From assembly GCA_905221605.1 (NCBI GenBank), contig CAJNDS010002223.1, forward strand, positions 1 through 37,500: a stretch of 37,500 nucleotides of DNA, written 5' to 3'. Source of the DNA: Symbiodinium natans. Taxonomy: Eukaryota; Sar; Dinophyceae; Suessiales; Symbiodiniaceae. The translations under genes and the position numbers were made by a program. Of the stretch, positions 36,795-37,500 are shown piece by piece (positions within the stretch are counted from its first letter, which is position 1; each line of letters opens with the position of its first letter). The notes beneath the pieces are model-generated. The model saw nothing but the letters and a program-made list of their open reading frames with translations, was not told the DNA's origin and did no database searches.

Positions 36795-36950
36795 AAACGG
36801 TATATGGCTCATATACCTTAATAGGACATATTGGGTGTAGGGTATATGACCCAATTTTGGTGTGCATCTGGTCCCTATGGTAAAGCAAATTTCATGGCAA
36901 GGAAAGTTGCAAACACTGATCTCAAGGTGCTCCAACAACGCATATAGAGT
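36795..36950. other. AT-rich island with palindromic words
   Basis: GTATATGGCTCATATAC and GGGTATATGACCC resemble the centre of the GAACCAAATGAACCC element family. No exon is seen. Confidence 0.35.
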
Positions 36951-36956
36951 GGCTTT

Positions 36957-37060
36957 AGCTTGGGATGTTCGCCCTTTTTCCAACAGTCTGTAATAGGGAT
37001 TCTAGTCACCCCCTACTATATCCCCTATCAAGCAGTGTAGTATGGGGGGACATCCCAAGC
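36957..37060. mobile_element. Foldback MITE, CTAACAGTCC family
   Basis: AGCTTGGGATGTTCGCCC pairs with GGGGGGACATCCCAAGCT. Inside are CCAACAGTCTGTAATAGGGA and CCTATCAAGCAGTG. It is the best-preserved terminal repeat of this family in the window. Confidence 0.75.
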
Positions 37061-37119
37061 TTTAGAGTTTTCGGGTTTAGCATCGGCCTTAGGGCCCGCT
37101 TCAGTGTCCAGGGTGCCAC

Positions 37120-37365
37120 TTGGAGGGTTTAGGGGTTTAGGGCAGGGGGTTAAGGGTTTAGGGGTTTAGGGGTTTAGGGGGTTTAGGGGTTTTGAGGTTT
37201 AGGGGTTTAGGGGTTTAGGGGGTTTAGGAGGGTTTAGGGGTTTAGGGGTTTAGGGGTTTAGGGGTTTAGGGGTTTAGGGGTTTAGGGGGGTTTAGGGGGT
37301 AGGGGGGTTTTAGGGGGGTTTAGGGGGTTTAGGGGTTTAGGGGTTTAGGGTTTAGGGCTTGGGGG
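37120..37365. repeat. TTTAGGGG octamer array
   Basis: About 28 units, mostly TTTAGGGG with occasional longer G-runs, ending in two TTTAGGG. The remaining 135 bases to the window edge show no recognisable gene. Confidence 0.95.
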
Positions 37366-37500
37366 AATTTGAGGGCAGAGGCGCCTGGGCGATGTTCTGG
37401 TAGGCGGCTTGCACACCAGAGACGGAAACGCCCTGAGTCGCCACCTGATTCCGCTCTCTCAGAACATGAATCCCCACAAGCCTTGACAAGCAAGAATCCT

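Overview
The window is nuclear DNA of a eukaryote, most likely a dinoflagellate. The reasons are: genes cut into exons of about 45-260 bases; exons with G or C at most third codon positions; 3' splice sites of the AG|G type; at least one gene that reads through only if GA and GC are allowed as 5' splice sites; short inverted-repeat elements whose tips look like splice sites; and the telomere-type heptamer TTTAGGG/CCCTAAA scattered through the whole window rather than at one end. Other algae with this heptamer cannot be excluded.

Layout. Bases 1-2900 hold a duplicated repeat unit: AGT trinucleotide arrays bounded by a 19-base inverted repeat, with a decayed transposase-like fragment. Bases 3000-10300 are heptamer arrays and foldback elements alternating with small islands that mostly read as exons on the minus strand. 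Bases 10601-13283 (minus) hold a five-exon glycosyltransferase of the GT34 type, the best-supported spliced gene by homology. From 13.3 to about 20.3 kb the better candidate exons are on the plus strand, so the strand may switch near 13.29 kb. Bases 20.6-22.4 kb are dominated by octamer and nonamer arrays, a 21-base minisatellite and a very long C tract. From 24.2 to 36.8 kb almost every convincing exon is on the minus strand, including a phase-consistent five-exon gene (28078-29374), a cysteine-containing gene (30931-31555), exons that may encode an armadillo-like repeat (32448-33205), and an intronless RCC1-repeat gene (33652-34701).

Main message: the heptamer arrays (roughly 60 of them, both orientations, with local variant units) lie between exons, inside introns. 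In the spliced genes that can be reconstructed, most introns contain such an array, a foldback element, or an array lodged inside a foldback element. Several introns are only about 50 bases long and consist of little else. The heptamer itself supplies GT (GTTTAGGG) and AG|G (TTTAG|GG). Exon calls other than the GT34 and RCC1 genes rest on reading frame, third-position bias, splice motifs and phase agreement, not on recognised families; many islands are open on both strands and remain uncertain.
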